Origin: Saltatorellus ferox
Lineage (GTDB): Bacteria > Planctomycetota > UBA1135 > GCA-002686595
Assembly (NCBI GenBank): GCA_007751475.1
Contig: CP036434.1
Coordinates: 7,445,524-7,509,523, forward strand
Reading direction: 5' to 3'
Length of the DNA stretch: 64,000 nt
The notes beneath the pieces were generated by a model. It made no database searches, was not told the DNA's origin, and was given only the letters and a program-made list of their open reading frames with translations. The first letter of the stretch is position 1, and the number at the start of each line of letters is the position of its first letter. Below are positions 16,792 to 25,251 of this stretch, in pieces. The position numbers were made by a program, and so were the translations under genes.

Positions 16792-17487
16792 CTACTGGTG
16801 AAGGCGGCGGTAGCTTTGGTCGATGGTGCGGAAGGCCTGCGCAGCCGAGTCGAAGGCGCGCTGGGCCGCGATGAGTTCGACGAGTTCGTCGACGGTCTGG
16901 ACGTTGGCGCGCTCGACGAAGCCCTGGTTCACGCTGGCGTCGGACTCGACGACCTCGGCCCCTGGGCGAACGCGGTAGCTGCCAACGTCGTTGGGCTCGA
17001 TCGCGTCGACTCCGAGCACGTCGACGACCCGGAGTCGACCGACGGGGAGGCTTCCCTGGGTCACGTTCCCGAGGTTGTCGACCTTGATCGCGACGCCGCT
17101 CGTATCGAGCACGCCGCGCTGGCCCGACCACTGGACCGGCTGGCCGTCCCGGCTCACCAGGACACCAGTGTCGGTGAGCTGGAACTGTCCCTGGCGGGTG
17201 AGGAGTTCGCCATCGAGGCCGTCGACGACGAAGAAGCCCTTGCCGTCGAGAGCGAGGTCGAGGTCCTCTCCGGTCCGCTGGAGCACGCCCTGGTCCATGT
17301 CGAGGCGCGTGCCGGTGACGACCTGCTGGTGCGCGGCGTCCCTACCCCAGCCCTCGGCGCCATGCGCCACGTGGAGCATGCGCTTGAAGCCCGTCGTCTC
17401 GGTGTTCGCGATGTTCGAGCTGACGATTTCGACGCGCTGCTGGTTGGTGCGCATCGCGGCGACGGTTCGGTAGAGACCGATGTTCAT
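16792..17487 (-). CDS. flgF: Flagellar proximal rod / basal-body protein, FlgF type
   Basis: This 231-aa rod protein opens the flagellar operon. It shows the rod N-terminal helix (MNIGLYRTVAAMRTNQQRVE, SSNIANTETTGFKRML), the FlgF/FlgG core (LDLALDGKGFFVVDGLDGEL, LTRQGQFQLTDTGVLVSRDG), and the C-terminal helix (NQGFVERANVQTVDELVELI, AAQRAFDSAAQAFRTIDQSY). The internal deviations from FlgG and its place directly before flgG support FlgF. The start is set by the family alignment, and a perfect sigma-54 promoter places the expected first transcribed base beside this ATG. Confidence 0.93.
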   Translation of the reverse strand: MNIGLYRTVAAMRTNQQRVEIVSSNIANTETTGFKRMLHVAHGAEGWGRDAAHQQVVTGTRLDMDQGVLQRTGEDLDLALDGKGFFVVDGLDGELLTRQGQFQLTDTGVLVSRDGQPVQWSGQRGVLDTSGVAIKVDNLGNVTQGSLPVGRLRVVDVLGVDAIEPNDVGSYRVRPGAEVVESDASVNQGFVERANVQTVDELVELIAAQRAFDSAAQAFRTIDQSYRRLHQ

Positions 17488-17498
17488 GCCGGCAAGGG

Positions 17499-17514
17499 AG
17501 CAACCGGGGTGCCA
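17499..17514 (-). promoter_or_regulatory. Sigma-54 (-24/-12) promoter of the flgF operon
   Basis: The minus strand reads TGGCACCCCGGTTGCT, a full match to the sigma-54 consensus TGGCAC-N5-TTGCW. The GC of the -12 box is followed by 12 bases and then the flgF ATG, so initiation about 12 bases downstream would fall at the start codon, leaving almost no leader. No activator binding site was identified. Confidence 0.85.
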
Positions 17515-17643
17515 AGTGCCCCAAAACGGCCCCTGACCGTCCCCATGGGGGATCAGCGTCGGGTCAGTCCTCGGTCACCGGGCGTTTCTTTCCACCCGAT
17601 GTCGTTTCGGGACGGAAAGGGATGCAGGTCGAGCCGCCGGGCG

Positions 17644-20253
17644 TCAGCGAGGCTCGAGCATCCAGATCTCGCTGGACCGCTCGATGAACCGAACCAGGAC
17701 GATGCGTCCGTCGGGGGCCATGTCCATGGAGTTCACGGTGACCGGCACGTCGCGCAGCCCGGTGACGAGCGGCTCGACCGGGCCCATCGTCCGGTCGTCC
17801 CGCAGGGACGCCCTCACGATGTCAGGGGACGTGGCCTGGGCGCCGCCCTCGCGCCAGAGGAGCGTGAGCGCTCCGGTTTCAGGATCGTCGGGACCGAAGA
17901 ACGGCTGAATAGCGCGCCTCGGCAGCGGAACGGGACCCGACGCCGGATTCATCAGGTCGTAGACGAGAAACACGCCGCCCGCCTCCAGCACGATCCAGCG
18001 ACCGTCCCTGGAAAAGCGCCCTTGGACGCCTTCCACCTGAAGCGATCCGGCGGGGCCGTTCGCTCGATCGAACACGTGCGTCCTGCCGGTGGACCGCCGG
18101 AACACGGAGAGCCGCTTGCCGTCGGGCGAAACCTCCGCGAAGGGATCCGACTCCATGGTCCAGCCCTCCAGCCGCATGATCTCGGCGCCCGTTTCGATGT
18201 CGATCTCCACGAGGCCGGTCCGCTCGGGACTGTCGAGGTACGCGAGGACGTGCCGCTCGTCGATCCACCGCGGGAAGAGCCGCAGCTCGAGGTCGCCGTC
18301 GGTGACTCGACGAGGCGTCCCGCCCTCGACTCCGATCACGAAGACGTCCGCCGCCCGGCCGACATCCGAGGTGAACAGCACTCTCTTCCCCTCGGCGTCG
18401 AAGCGAACGCCCTGGATCGATCTGCGTGAGCTGTAGAGGACGCGTTGCTCGCCCGTGGCCGGATCCAGTAGGACGACTTCGTGATCATCGCGACGATTCT
18501 GATAGACGATCTTCCCGTCCGCCGCGGAGGGCGCGAGGTCGTCACCCGCCCCGTTCGTCAGCTGCACACGTCCTCCGCTCTCGAGGTCGAGCGACCAGAG
18601 GTTCACGGCGCCGCCGACGTCGCTACTGAAGAGCAGCCGACGACCGTCGGGGGTGAAGGTCAGATCCCTGTGGATGGCGCGCTGCTCGACGATCACCCGC
18701 CCGACTCCGGTCGCACGGTCCACCAGCTCGATCGTTCCGAGGGGACCGAGGAGGCCGCGAACGTAGGCGAACCGCGCTCCGTCAGGACTGAGCGCGGCAT
18801 GGAGGTCGAAGATGCCGGATCGGATGGAGGGTGGGAGCGAAACGGCCGCATCTTCCCGCGTGTCGAGACGGAGCGAGCGCAGTCCGCCCGCGCGCTCGTA
18901 GATCACCTCGGAGCCGGCGCTCGCTGAAGCGTTCTTGCCCGATTCCACCAGGAGCCGCGGCTCTCCCGCGATGGCCGGAACGTAATAGAGAGCCTTCCCG
19001 GTGGGCGCGTAGAGCCCGACGGAGACACCCCGTTCGAAGACGAGCGCCGACCCGCCTTCGACCCAGAGGGGATGAAAGGCGCCGTCCTCGAACGACGTGA
19101 TCTTCTTGGGCGAGGGATCCTCCACGTCGGAGACGAAGAGCTGCGAGACGCCGTCCACCTCGGCGGTGTAGGCGATCGTGCGGCCGTCCGGAGAGAGAGC
19201 GGGCGACTCCGGGCGGGCCGCGAAGAGCTGGACGGGGCGTTGCTCCCAGACCACGTTGTCGCCCGTTCCTGCCGTCGAGTCGGGCGCATCCGTTCCTGTG
19301 CGTGAAAGGAGCGCCCAGATCGCGATCCCCGCGGCGACGAGTCCCAGCACGGCAAGGCCCACCGCGTTCGGCGAAGCGCCTGCACGCCGCGTCGCCCCGC
19401 GCTCGCCAGAGCCAGAGCCAGAGCCAGCGCCAGCGCCAGAGCCAGCGCCAGAGGGCCTGGCACCGCGCCAGGCGCCGAGTTCATCGCGAAGCTCGGCCGC
19501 GCCCGCATACCGCGCCGTCGGAGACTTCGCGATGGCCCTGCGGACGATCGCCTCCAGAGCCGGATCCGCCCCCTCCATCGGCGGAGGCTCGGACTCCAGC
19601 ACATCGTGGATCACGGCCGCCAGCCCCTGGCCGCGGTCGAAGGCCCGCTGGCCCGAAAGCAGCTCATACAGCACGACGCCGACCGAGAACACGTCAGCGC
19701 GGCCGTCGACCTCGCCGCCGACGAGCTGCTCGGGCGCGGTGTAGCCGAGCGTTCCAACGGCCGCACCGGGCTCCGTCAGCTGCGAGGTACCCTGGACTCG
19801 GGCGAGGCCGAAGTCCATGACCACGGCGCGACCCCGCTCGTCCACGAACAGGTTCGAGGGCTTGATGTCGCGGTGAACGATGCCGTGCGCGTGGGCCACC
19901 GCCAGCGCGTCCGCGACCTCTTCCACGAGCCGCACGATATCGGCGGTGCTCTTCCCCTGGCAAGCGAGGTCCATGGTGGCCCCACGGAGCCGCTCCATCA
20001 CGACGAAGCTGCGGCCCTCGAAGGACTCGATCGCGTGGATCGTCAGGATGCCGGAGTGATCGAGCGCGGACGCAGCGCGTGCCTCGCGCAGAAGACGCTC
20101 TTCGGCCTCCTCGTCCAGCCCGCCGCTGCGATGCAGGAACTTGAGGGCGACCTCACGCTCCAGCCGCGTATCGCGCGCGAGCCAGACCTCACCCATGCCA
20201 CCACGGCCGAGCCTCGACAGGATCTCGTAGTGCGCGACGCGGGTGCCCTCCAT
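17644..20253 (-). CDS. Membrane Ser/Thr protein kinase with TolB-like beta-propeller
   Basis: This 869-aa protein has a cytoplasmic Hanks-type kinase domain: glycine loop LGRGGMGEVWLA, lysine K38 in VALKFL, catalytic IVHRDIKPSNLF (D129) and DFGLAR (D147). A Gly/Ser/Ala linker encoded by hexamer repeats (near 19400-19455) precedes one transmembrane helix (GLAVLGLVAAGIAIWALLS, about 303-323). The remaining 530 residues form WD40/TolB-like repeats (PALSPDGRTIAYTAEVDG, LTFTPDGRRLLFSSDVGG, AEVSPDGKRLSVFRRSTG), probably extracytoplasmic. The ATG at 20253 is preferred over upstream codons because it begins just before the kinase fold, has a TATGCT box 7 bases upstream, and avoids overlap with the methyltransferase gene. 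The ligand and targets are unknown. Confidence 0.9.
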   Translation of the reverse strand: MEGTRVAHYEILSRLGRGGMGEVWLARDTRLEREVALKFLHRSGGLDEEAEERLLREARAASALDHSGILTIHAIESFEGRSFVVMERLRGATMDLACQGKSTADIVRLVEEVADALAVAHAHGIVHRDIKPSNLFVDERGRAVVMDFGLARVQGTSQLTEPGAAVGTLGYTAPEQLVGGEVDGRADVFSVGVVLYELLSGQRAFDRGQGLAAVIHDVLESEPPPMEGADPALEAIVRRAIAKSPTARYAGAAELRDELGAWRGARPSGAGSGAGAGSGSGSGERGATRRAGASPNAVGLAVLGLVAAGIAIWALLSRTGTDAPDSTAGTGDNVVWEQRPVQLFAARPESPALSPDGRTIAYTAEVDGVSQLFVSDVEDPSPKKITSFEDGAFHPLWVEGGSALVFERGVSVGLYAPTGKALYYVPAIAGEPRLLVESGKNASASAGSEVIYERAGGLRSLRLDTREDAAVSLPPSIRSGIFDLHAALSPDGARFAYVRGLLGPLGTIELVDRATGVGRVIVEQRAIHRDLTFTPDGRRLLFSSDVGGAVNLWSLDLESGGRVQLTNGAGDDLAPSAADGKIVYQNRRDDHEVVLLDPATGEQRVLYSSRRSIQGVRFDAEGKRVLFTSDVGRAADVFVIGVEGGTPRRVTDGDLELRLFPRWIDERHVLAYLDSPERTGLVEIDIETGAEIMRLEGWTMESDPFAEVSPDGKRLSVFRRSTGRTHVFDRANGPAGSLQVEGVQGRFSRDGRWIVLEAGGVFLVYDLMNPASGPVPLPRRAIQPFFGPDDPETGALTLLWREGGAQATSPDIVRASLRDDRTMGPVEPLVTGLRDVPVTVNSMDMAPDGRIVLVRFIERSSEIWMLEPR

Positions 20254-20260
20254 GGCGCCG

Positions 20261-20266
20261 AGCATA
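20261..20266 (-). promoter_or_regulatory. -10 box (TATGCT) of the kinase gene, leaderless geometry
   Basis: The minus strand reads TATGCT followed by seven bases and the ATG at 20253. This matches the TANNNT-N6/7-ATG arrangement seen at several other genes here, and it supports this start codon over those further upstream. A -35 box is not evident. Confidence 0.5.
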
Positions 20267-20293
20267 CCGGACCGCTGACGCGAACGGTGGCCG

Positions 20294-21055
20294 CTACGGC
20301 TCGGATCGATCCCGCGCTGCACCGCGGGTCAGGACGATGACCCGGAACGCGCCCACCTCCGGCTCGGCTTCCAACCCATCCGCGTCCTCGATCGTCACAT
20401 GCCAGCCCTCGTCCTGCGCACGCCCGACGAGTTCCGGTACGCGGGAGCGACCCGGGTCCGCGAGGAACACGCGGCCCTCGTCCCCCAGAAAGCGGCGGCA
20501 AGTCGCCAGCAGCGCCCGGTGACCCTGCGCCTCGTAGATCACGTCGCATCCGAGGATCACGTCGAACGACTCCGGGGGCGCCATCTCGAGCCGGTTCCAG
20601 TCAAGGTCCCACACGCGCGCGGTGCGGAGCTGGTTCAGGTCCGCGTTCGCCCGAAGAGCGGCCAGCGAGAGGGGATCGTGATCGCTCAGGGTGAGTTCCA
20701 GCGCCTCGCCCGTCTGCGTCGCCGCGACGATCCCGTTGAAGCCGAGACCGGCTCCGACCTCCAGCACCCGCCCACGGATCTTCCTCTGCCGGAGCGCGTG
20801 CCCCATCGTCGGCGCCGAGTCCCAGAGCCACGCCCAGTAGGGCATCGAGTCGTTGGCGCGGTTGCGCTCCTGAACGGCCTCGTCATCGAGGAGTCGATCA
20901 GGATCGGCGGGGACCCAGAGGCGAATGCTGGACCCAGCCCCGCCGTCCCCCTCAGGCCCGCCATCGTGGAGGACGTTGCCGAGATCGAACGTGCGAAGCG
21001 CCCACCCGCCCTCGATGGCGGGGAGTCGGGGGTCCGGAAGCGGGTCTTCGATCAT
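20294..21055 (-). CDS. Class I SAM-dependent methyltransferase (METTL-like)
   Basis: This 253-aa cytoplasmic protein has a Rossmann methyltransferase fold. Motif I is GRVLEVGAGLGFNGIVAA, with LTLSDHDPLSLAALRANADL as the acidic loop, then VWDLDWNRLEMAPPESFDVI and GCDVIYEAQGHRALLATCRR. The pattern WDSAPTMGHALRQRKIRG before motif I and the DVIY after motif IV resemble the lysine methyltransferase (METTL18/21, nicotinamide N-methyltransferase-like) group. The substrate is unknown. It is upstream of, and on the same strand as, the kinase-propeller gene; the stop lies 40 bp before the kinase ATG, so they might share a transcript. Confidence 0.8.
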   Translation of the reverse strand: MIEDPLPDPRLPAIEGGWALRTFDLGNVLHDGGPEGDGGAGSSIRLWVPADPDRLLDDEAVQERNRANDSMPYWAWLWDSAPTMGHALRQRKIRGRVLEVGAGLGFNGIVAATQTGEALELTLSDHDPLSLAALRANADLNQLRTARVWDLDWNRLEMAPPESFDVILGCDVIYEAQGHRALLATCRRFLGDEGRVFLADPGRSRVPELVGRAQDEGWHVTIEDADGLEAEPEVGAFRVIVLTRGAARDRSEP

Positions 21056-21133
21056 GACGGAGGGCCGATGATGGCGGCCTGACGTGCGGGATTAGACCGT
21101 CCCCCGCTCAAGTGGTTCAAGGCCATGAAGTGC

Positions 21134-21175
21134 GAACGCCCGGCCTCCGCGCGTGCATGCGGAGGTCGGGCGCTC
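21134..21175. terminator. Conserved 3' hairpin downstream of zinc-ribbon gene (copy 1)
   Basis: Two 17-base arms (GAACGCCCGGCCTCCGC and GCGGAGGTCGGGCGCTC) enclose an 8-base loop, with one wobble and one mismatch. The same hairpin, plus about 60 flanking bases including AACCGAAAACCCGG, recurs downstream of the paralogous zinc-ribbon gene near 56952. It lies between convergent transcripts of neither neighbour, about 140 bp past the zinc-ribbon stop. There is no U-run, so it may act as an RNA end-stabilising element as much as a terminator. Confidence 0.6.
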
Positions 21176-21316
21176 TGGGTGCTGCGTCATCGGGAACCGA
21201 AAACCCGGTGGCGCCGCGGGGGCTGGCTGAGTGGGCCTGCTCCCCTGGAGGGTCGAGACGGGCGCGGAGAAGAGACGGGAGTCGAGAGAGAGAGAGAGAG
21301 GTGCTGTGCGTGGCGC

Positions 21317-21553
21317 TCAGGCGGCAGCGCGGGCCGCGGCGGCCGCGGTGCGGCGGGCGTCCTTGCGGGGGCGGCCGCCCTTCGACTTCCTCGCGGCCAG
21401 TTTGGCCTGGAGCGCGCTCCAGTCGGCCTGGGAGAGCATCCGAACCTCGGCGCCACACTGGATGCAGTAGCTGCTCTCGATGCTGGCGAGGTAAGAGACG
21501 TACTCGTTGCAGCAGGAGCAGAACTTGGTGTCGTTGTGGAAGGCGCTGGTCAT
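21317..21553 (-). CDS. Small zinc-ribbon protein with basic AT-hook-like tail (paralog A)
   Basis: This 78-aa protein has two CxxC pairs, FCSCCNEYVSYL and SSYCIQCGAEVRML, forming a probable treble-clef or zinc ribbon. A helix (QADWSALQAKLAA) follows, then a basic segment RKSKGGRPRKDARR with a GRP core as in AT-hooks, and an Ala/Arg tail. Nucleic-acid binding is likely but inferred. A near-identical paralog (about 90 percent by eye) is at 57132-57368. The start was set by comparing the two copies: identity begins at MTSAF, and a shared sigma-54-like element sits immediately upstream. The family is not recognised by name. Confidence 0.82.
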   Translation of the reverse strand: MTSAFHNDTKFCSCCNEYVSYLASIESSYCIQCGAEVRMLSQADWSALQAKLAARKSKGGRPRKDARRTAAAAARAAA

Positions 21554-21565
21554 GGCTGTCCATGG

Positions 21566-21581
21566 AGCACAGCCGATGCCA
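21566..21581 (-). promoter_or_regulatory. Sigma-54-like promoter of zinc-ribbon gene A
   Basis: The minus strand reads TGGCATCGGCTGTGCT: the invariant GG and GC are 10 bases apart, as required for -24/-12 boxes, with GTGC in place of TTGC. The element is conserved in the paralog's upstream region, where flanking sequence also remains similar. The GC is 13 bases from the ATG, which predicts a two-base leader. Confidence 0.6.
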
Positions 21582-21700
21582 GGTGCTGCCAGGTGGGCCG
21601 AACGACATCCCAAGGGTCTGTGCCCGCATGACTTGCGCACACGGGAAGGGGTCCATCCGACTTCCGGCGCGCGATCGCTCACGTCCAGGTAGAGCGACAT

Positions 21701-21740
21701 TGTCCAGGAGCCTCGACGCGCGCGTCGAGATTCCTGGACA
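21701..21740. repeat. REP-like palindrome, copy 1
   Basis: The sequence forms a hairpin with outer arms TGTCCAGGA/TCCTGGACA and a perfect inner palindrome TCGACGCGCGCGTCGA, separated by a 3-by-3 internal loop. A clearly related 40-bp palindrome is found at 27146-27184. Here it lies between two divergent genes, a poor place for a terminator, so a dispersed palindromic repeat is the better description. Apart from this and the zinc-ribbon promoter, 21554-21849 shows nothing. Confidence 0.65.
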
Positions 21741-21849
21741 CCAGCGTATTGCGCCTTTAGCTCCGCCTTAGCTCGACGGTCGACTCTTCATGAACGTCGC
21801 TGCCGATTCCTCGCGCCGTCCGACGTCCCGATCTACCGGAGAAACACCC

Positions 21850-23229
21850 ATGACCATCACCAGCATCAACCCCGCCAGTGGCCAAGAGCTCAAGGCCTTC
21901 CCGACTCTGTCCAAGCCTGAGGTCATGGAGCGCATCAAGGCCGCCGACGACGCCTATGGCAAGTGGAGGAAGACCTCCTACGAGCAGCGAAAATCCATCC
22001 TTCTCGCCTTCGCTTCGAAGCTGCGCAAGCGCAAGGATGAGTTCGCCACCCTGATCACGAAAGAGATGGGCAAGCGGATCGAAGAAGCCCGTTCGGAGAT
22101 CGAGTTCTGCGCCGAAATCACGGAGTTCTACGCCAATGGAGCGGAGTCGTTCCTGGCCGACGAGCCGATGAACGTCGAGGGCGCCGACGCCTACATTCAG
22201 TACACGCCACTCGGTGTCCTGCTGGGCGTGATGCCGTGGAATTTCCCGTTCTATCAGGTCGTTCGCTTCGCCACGCCCAACATCATGGCGGGCAATACGA
22301 TTCTGATGAAGCACGCCCGCATCGTTCCGCAGTGCGCACAGGCCATCCAGGACCTTTTTGACGAGTGCGGTCTGCCCGACGGGGTCTACACGAACCTCTT
22401 CATTCCGACGGAGTTCGTGGATCCCATCATCGAAGATCGACGGGTCCGCGGTGTGTCGCTCACCGGCAGTGAGCCGGCGGGAGCCGCTGTGGCGTCCACG
22501 GCTGGCAAGAACCTGAAGCGATCCGTGCTCGAACTGGGCGGCAACGATGCCTTCGTCGTCCTCGAGGACGCCGACCCCGAGCACGTCCTGAAGATGGCGG
22601 TTCGCGGCCGCATGGTCAACACGGGTCAGTCCTGCGTGGCTTCGAAGCGCTTCATCGTCGTCGAGCCCATGGCCAAGGCCTTCATCGAAGGGCTCAAGAA
22701 GCACTTCTCCGAGATGAAGCTCGGCGACCCGATGGATGAAAGCACGGACGTGGGCCCGCTCTCGTCCGAAGACGCGGCGAAGGACCTGGCCGACAAGGTC
22801 CAGAAGTCGATCGACGCCGGCGCAACCGTCGTCCTGGGCGGAGACCGCCCCGACCGTGAGGGCGCGTACTACCACCCCACCATCTTGACCGACATCACGC
22901 CGGAGATGCCCACCTACGACACGGAGCTCTTCGGACCGGTCGCAAGCGTCTACGTCGTGAAGGACGAAGAAGCGGCGATCGAACTCGCCAACGACTCATC
23001 CTACGGTCTCGGCGGATCGGTCTACACGAAGGACGTCGCACGCGGGCGCCGCGTGGCGGAGCAGATCGACACGGGCATGGTCTTCCTGAACCAGCCCACG
23101 AACTCCCAGGCGGAGCTGCCCTTCGGTGGCATCAAGAACTCTGGCTACGGCCGTGAGCTCTCCCACCTCGGCATTCTCGAGTTCGTGAACAAGAAGCTGA
23201 TCCACTGCGGGAAGGGCCCGAGGCAGTAG
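21850..23229 (+). CDS. NAD(P)-dependent aldehyde dehydrogenase, succinate-semialdehyde type
   Basis: This 459-aa cytoplasmic enzyme matches the short Sad/YneI group of succinate-semialdehyde dehydrogenases, which start with a SINPATGE-like motif (here TSINPASGQELKAF). Visible sites are GVMPWNFPFYQVVRF (catalytic Asn, N131), VSLTGSEPAGAAVA (cofactor loop), LELGGNDAFVVLEDAD (general-base E228) and NTGQSCVASKRF (nucleophile C262). The C-terminus has ELPFGGIKNSGYGRELSHLG. The ATG at 21850 is chosen because a GGAG motif lies 9 bases upstream and homology begins there; an upstream in-frame ATG at 21790 would add a non-conserved peptide. The exact aldehyde is not proven. Confidence 0.9.
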   Translation: MTITSINPASGQELKAFPTLSKPEVMERIKAADDAYGKWRKTSYEQRKSILLAFASKLRKRKDEFATLITKEMGKRIEEARSEIEFCAEITEFYANGAESFLADEPMNVEGADAYIQYTPLGVLLGVMPWNFPFYQVVRFATPNIMAGNTILMKHARIVPQCAQAIQDLFDECGLPDGVYTNLFIPTEFVDPIIEDRRVRGVSLTGSEPAGAAVASTAGKNLKRSVLELGGNDAFVVLEDADPEHVLKMAVRGRMVNTGQSCVASKRFIVVEPMAKAFIEGLKKHFSEMKLGDPMDESTDVGPLSSEDAAKDLADKVQKSIDAGATVVLGGDRPDREGAYYHPTILTDITPEMPTYDTELFGPVASVYVVKDEEAAIELANDSSYGLGGSVYTKDVARGRRVAEQIDTGMVFLNQPTNSQAELPFGGIKNSGYGRELSHLGILEFVNKKLIHCGKGPRQ

Positions 23230-23634
23230 GTTCGCCCGGGGAGTCGGCCCAGAGGGTCAGCTCCAAGTGAGCCCGGCGATGGCGCCCGAAACGACGGCGA
23301 TGACCCGCCGGCCAAAGCAGGACGCGTGGCGAACCTTCCCGCGCACGCCGTGCTCGTCTGTCGGACGGACGTGATGGCTCGCATTCGGCCGTCGATCTCG
23401 ACCTCGCTCTCGACCGCCTCGCTGTCCCCCCCGGCGATGTTGGACGGCGCGCGAGCGCGAGTGCGCGCTGAGTTCATGGAGTCCAGGGGAAACGGAGCCG
23501 AATGGAACGCGTCCGGTCGCATCGGTCGACACCCGTGGCGAGGTTTCGGCTCTCGAATTACGATGAATCGCGTGACGTCTCGACTGCCAAGACGTCCGTT
23601 CCATCATCCCGATCCTTTTCCCGAGGAGCTCGCC
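23230..23634. other. Intergenic region, no gene recognised
   Basis: The 405 bp between the aldehyde dehydrogenase and the following exported protein contain no frame with convincing homology, no strong hairpin and no obvious promoter. A GAGGAG motif at its end serves as the ribosome-binding site for the next gene. Confidence 0.5.
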
Positions 23635-25236
23635 ATGATCCCGTTCGCCCACATCGCGGCCGGTTGCAGCGGCCTGGCCGCTGCTTCCGTCCTTTCCACG
23701 TCGGCCACCTTCGCTTCCCCGATCGCTCCACAGTCCTCTGCCGCCGATCTCTTCGAGATCGAGTGCGTCGACTTCCTCGATTCGAGTCATCGACTCGAGA
23801 TCCCCGCCGACCTGGATGGGGACGGAAGGGTTGAACTCGTCGGATGGTGGAGTCCGTCTACGTCCTTCAACCACGCCGACTTCCACGTCCTCAGGCAGGA
23901 TCCTGCCTCCGGTGCATGGACCGAGACGACGACGTTCCTGAACACCGGCGCTGGCGCGTACTCTGGCGACACCCACACCATCGCGGGGGACTTCGACGGG
24001 GACGGAGGGGACGAGATCTTGATTCTCCACCTCCACGGCTACGAGGTGATCGACACCGACTCGGCGATGCAGCCGACGCGCGTGGCGACGTCGGCCGCTG
24101 CGTTCGCGCTGTCGGGCACGGTCCGCGAGGCGGCGGCCTTCGACATGAACGCGGACGGACTCGATGACCTCGTCATCGTCGACGGCGCGAGCGTGCGCCT
24201 CCTGCTCTCGACGTCTGTGTCGGGACAGATCGACTTCTCGCTCTCCGACCAGCTTCCTTCCTACGGAGGCGAGGTGCGCATGGCCGGTATTCAGGTATCG
24301 GGGACCGTGACCCCGGAACTCATTCTCCTGCAGGACCACGCGCACCCCGCCGTCTGGACCCTCCACGTCGAGAACGGAGAATTCGGCCCTGGCACTCGGA
24401 TCTTCTCCCGCGCGACGACGGGGGGCCAGAGGATCGATCTCGCCCCGGGCGATCTCGACGCGGATGGTGACGTGGATGCCGTGCTCTTCGGACACGATGG
24501 AAGCTATGAGGTGCTTCGGAATCACGGAGGCGTGCTGGCCCTCGAAGCGAGTCGCGTCGGCGGCCCGGCGACGGCCCTGGCGGACCTCGATGGAGACGGC
24601 GACCTGGACGGGATCTGCTGCGGCGGGAGCGGCGTCTCCCAGTACAACAACGGCGTGTCGGTGTTTCATCTCTCGTTGAATGCCGGTGACGTTCAATTCG
24701 AGAGCGCCATCGCGTTCGACGGCCTCGGCGCGCACCACGTGACCGGCGCCCTCGATTTCGATCTCGACGGCGACGTGGATGTGCTCGCGGGCCGAGCCGT
24801 CCTCCTCAACCGCGACGAGATCGGAGCGAGCTTTTGTGATGCGACCGTGAACGGGTCCGGTCAACCCGCCGAGCTCCACGTGACTGGACGCGCGTCGATC
24901 CTGGCCGGCGGACCGCAGATCACCGGTTCGGCACTTCCCTCGAGCACGACCTGCATCCTGCTCGCCAGCAGCTCGCTCGACCCCGTAGCACCCTGGCCTT
25001 TCTGGGACGGGCAGCTCTGTCTGGGCACTCACCAGCTGCGGCGACTTCGAGTGGCGACGGCCGACGCGGGAGGAGGCGTGAACATGGGGGGAAGCAGCGA
25101 TTGGTCGACGGGCGGATTCCAGGTCGGGGCCTCCCCGGGCCTTCCGTTCACCTACCAGATCTGGTTCCGCGACGTCACTCCGGGTGGATCCGGCGCCAAC
25201 GTCACCGACGCCAGTCGCATTCTTCTCACCCTCTGA
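23635..25236 (+). CDS. Secreted FG-GAP/VCBS-repeat protein with shared C-terminal domain
   Basis: The 533-aa protein begins with a signal peptide (IPFAHIAAGCSGLAAASVLS to TFASP). It then carries FG-GAP/VCBS repeats with calcium-binding-like Asp motifs: IPADLDGDGRVELVGWW, IAGDFDGDGGDEILILH, DMNADGLDDLVIVDGA, GDLDADGDVDAVLFGH, ADLDGDGDLDGICCGG and DFDLDGDVDVLAGR. These usually build an extracellular beta-propeller. From about residue 398 comes a C-terminal domain (SFCDATVNGSGQPAEL, LCLGTHQLRRLR, FTYQIWFRD, then NVTDASRILLTL at the very end) that is also found in three other proteins of this window. GAGGAG lies 7 bases before the ATG. The ligand is unknown. A similar protein follows after 15 bp. 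Confidence 0.82.
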   Translation: MIPFAHIAAGCSGLAAASVLSTSATFASPIAPQSSAADLFEIECVDFLDSSHRLEIPADLDGDGRVELVGWWSPSTSFNHADFHVLRQDPASGAWTETTTFLNTGAGAYSGDTHTIAGDFDGDGGDEILILHLHGYEVIDTDSAMQPTRVATSAAAFALSGTVREAAAFDMNADGLDDLVIVDGASVRLLLSTSVSGQIDFSLSDQLPSYGGEVRMAGIQVSGTVTPELILLQDHAHPAVWTLHVENGEFGPGTRIFSRATTGGQRIDLAPGDLDADGDVDAVLFGHDGSYEVLRNHGGVLALEASRVGGPATALADLDGDGDLDGICCGGSGVSQYNNGVSVFHLSLNAGDVQFESAIAFDGLGAHHVTGALDFDLDGDVDVLAGRAVLLNRDEIGASFCDATVNGSGQPAELHVTGRASILAGGPQITGSALPSSTTCILLASSSLDPVAPWPFWDGQLCLGTHQLRRLRVATADAGGGVNMGGSSDWSTGGFQVGASPGLPFTYQIWFRDVTPGGSGANVTDASRILLTL

Positions 25237-25251
25237 TTCCCGAGGTTTCCC

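Noticed and set aside
21284..21301. GA dinucleotide run downstream of zinc-ribbon gene A
   Set aside because: It is a simple microsatellite outside coding sequence and absent from the paralogous copy, so no function is claimed.
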